Assembly: GCA_004292695.1 (NCBI GenBank)
Contig: RDXV01000004.1
Location: 16,472 to 80,471, forward strand
DNA length: 64,000 bases
Origin: Nostocales cyanobacterium
GTDB lineage: Bacteria; Cyanobacteriota; Cyanobacteriia; Cyanobacteriales; Nostocaceae
Reading direction: 5' to 3'
A program made the translations under genes and the position numbers. The notes under the pieces were generated by a model that saw nothing but the letters and a program-made list of their open reading frames with translations, did not search any database and was not told where the DNA came from. Position 1 is the stretch's first letter. The number at the start of each line of letters is the position of its first letter. Positions 63,560-64,000 of the stretch are shown piece after piece.

Positions 63560-63904
63560 CTAGAGGTAATAGGAAGAGTCAACTTCTGAATCATCATCTG
63601 TAGTGCGTTCTGCACGAATTGATTCTGTAATGGCTGTAAAATCTATATCATCTTCAAAGATACCGGCAAATTTCATCCAAGCTGGTTCTGATATCTGAAT
63701 TGGTACTTGCCATGAGATCGCTTCTATATTTTTTAATCGTTCTAAAAATGTGGCTTGAATTTGAGCAATAGCAGATTCTCTTGTTTCTGCTTGTACTCGA
63801 CAGTCGGGAAATTCTTTAATAGATGCCGCAATTTGTCCAGATGTGAGTGGTTCTATTAAAAGTGTGACCTTGAGGTTACTAAATACATCAGATTGTAGTT
63901 GCTG
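63560..63904 (-). pseudogene. Antitoxin-like frame without a start codon
   Basis: An open frame ending at 63560 reads QLQSDVFSNLKVTLLIEPLT, then ASIKEFPDCRVQAETRESAI and a C-terminus DDDSEVDSSYYL. The soluble acidic-basic pattern and its place just before a vapC fragment suggest an antitoxin. No ATG, GTG or TTG occurs in frame before an upstream stop (63905-63907), so the 5' end is missing or frameshifted. Confidence 0.6.
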
Positions 63905-64000
63905 CTATATAAATCATAGACAAGTCTAGACATTTATTTCTTACTTCACGGGGAGCATGGGAGCGGTTATCCCTCAGTAAGCTTTCACGCTTTAGCCAAA
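63905..64000. other. Right edge, possible insertion-element end
   Basis: A GC-richer tract (GGGGAGCATGGGAGCGGTTA and CTTTCACGCTTTAGCC) unlike the surrounding DNA. It could be the end of an IS200/IS605-type element that truncated the antitoxin frame, but the window stops before this can be tested. Confidence 0.3.

Overview
The window reads as chromosome of a filamentous, probably nitrogen-fixing cyanobacterium (Nostocales; Anabaena/Dolichospermum-like). The grounds are oxygenic photosynthesis (PsbO), a cyanobacterial group-3 sigma factor (SigF), the ftsQ-ftsZ order, the sufBCDS cluster with divergent sufR, many HIP1-type GCGATCGC octamers (e.g. near 4560, 14590, 21664, 35682, 60884), low GC intergenic DNA and many heptameric short tandem repeats typical of Nostocales. 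No rRNA, tRNA or CRISPR array was recognised. Part of a radical SAM gene is cut by the left edge and a toxin-antitoxin region lies at the right edge.

Layout. 1-9.1 kb: radical SAM enzyme, SemiSWEET, a tandem-repeat protein, a PilP-like lipoprotein, sigF, psbO, a degraded tnpB and ftsQ. 10-15.1 kb: ftsZ, then the glutathione pair grxC-gshB and the GTPase hflX. 15.3-19 kb: a three-gene ATPase/TPR module that may be an undescribed signalling or defence system. 19.5-27 kb: FHA protein, copper P-type ATPase, a cluster of small membrane proteins (one of 59 aa) and a CPBP protease. 27.7-34.6 kb: accessory region with a 930-aa beta-rich protein, an ABCD-type exporter, a 50-aa microviridin-type precursor peptide that a usual length cutoff misses, a frameshifted deaminase-toxin remnant, and a HEAT-repeat protein. 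35.3-41.3 kb: sufS, sufD, sufC, sufB and divergent sufR, with two CAAC-N6-GTTG operators between sufB and sufR. 41.4-44.1 kb: an AAA ATPase plus DUF4435/TOPRIM pair resembling the PARIS anti-phage system, then a truncated kinase. 44.3-48.9 kb: small conserved genes. 48.9-53.9 kb: NAD cluster pncB-nadD-nrtR-nadE with a perfect 23-bp palindrome in front of pncB, a likely NrtR operator. 54-62.6 kb: PGM1-like ATP-grasp ligase, a MerA-like oxidoreductase with two VTT membrane proteins and a TIGR04283-type glycosyltransferase, a truncated Ca2+/cation antiporter and a GCS2/YbdK-type ligase. 62.7-64 kb: DUF433/DUF5615 toxin-antitoxin genes next to a broken VapBC-like pair.

How the parts connect. Most core genes are housekeeping (photosystem, division, Fe-S assembly, NAD and glutathione metabolism). 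The accessory parts (32.6-34.6 kb, 41.4-44.1 kb, 62.7-64 kb, 15.3-19 kb) carry natural-product, defence and toxin functions, several of them in decay. A family of palindromic elements with the arm AGATCCCCGACTTCTT occurs five times, four of them at gene 3' ends.
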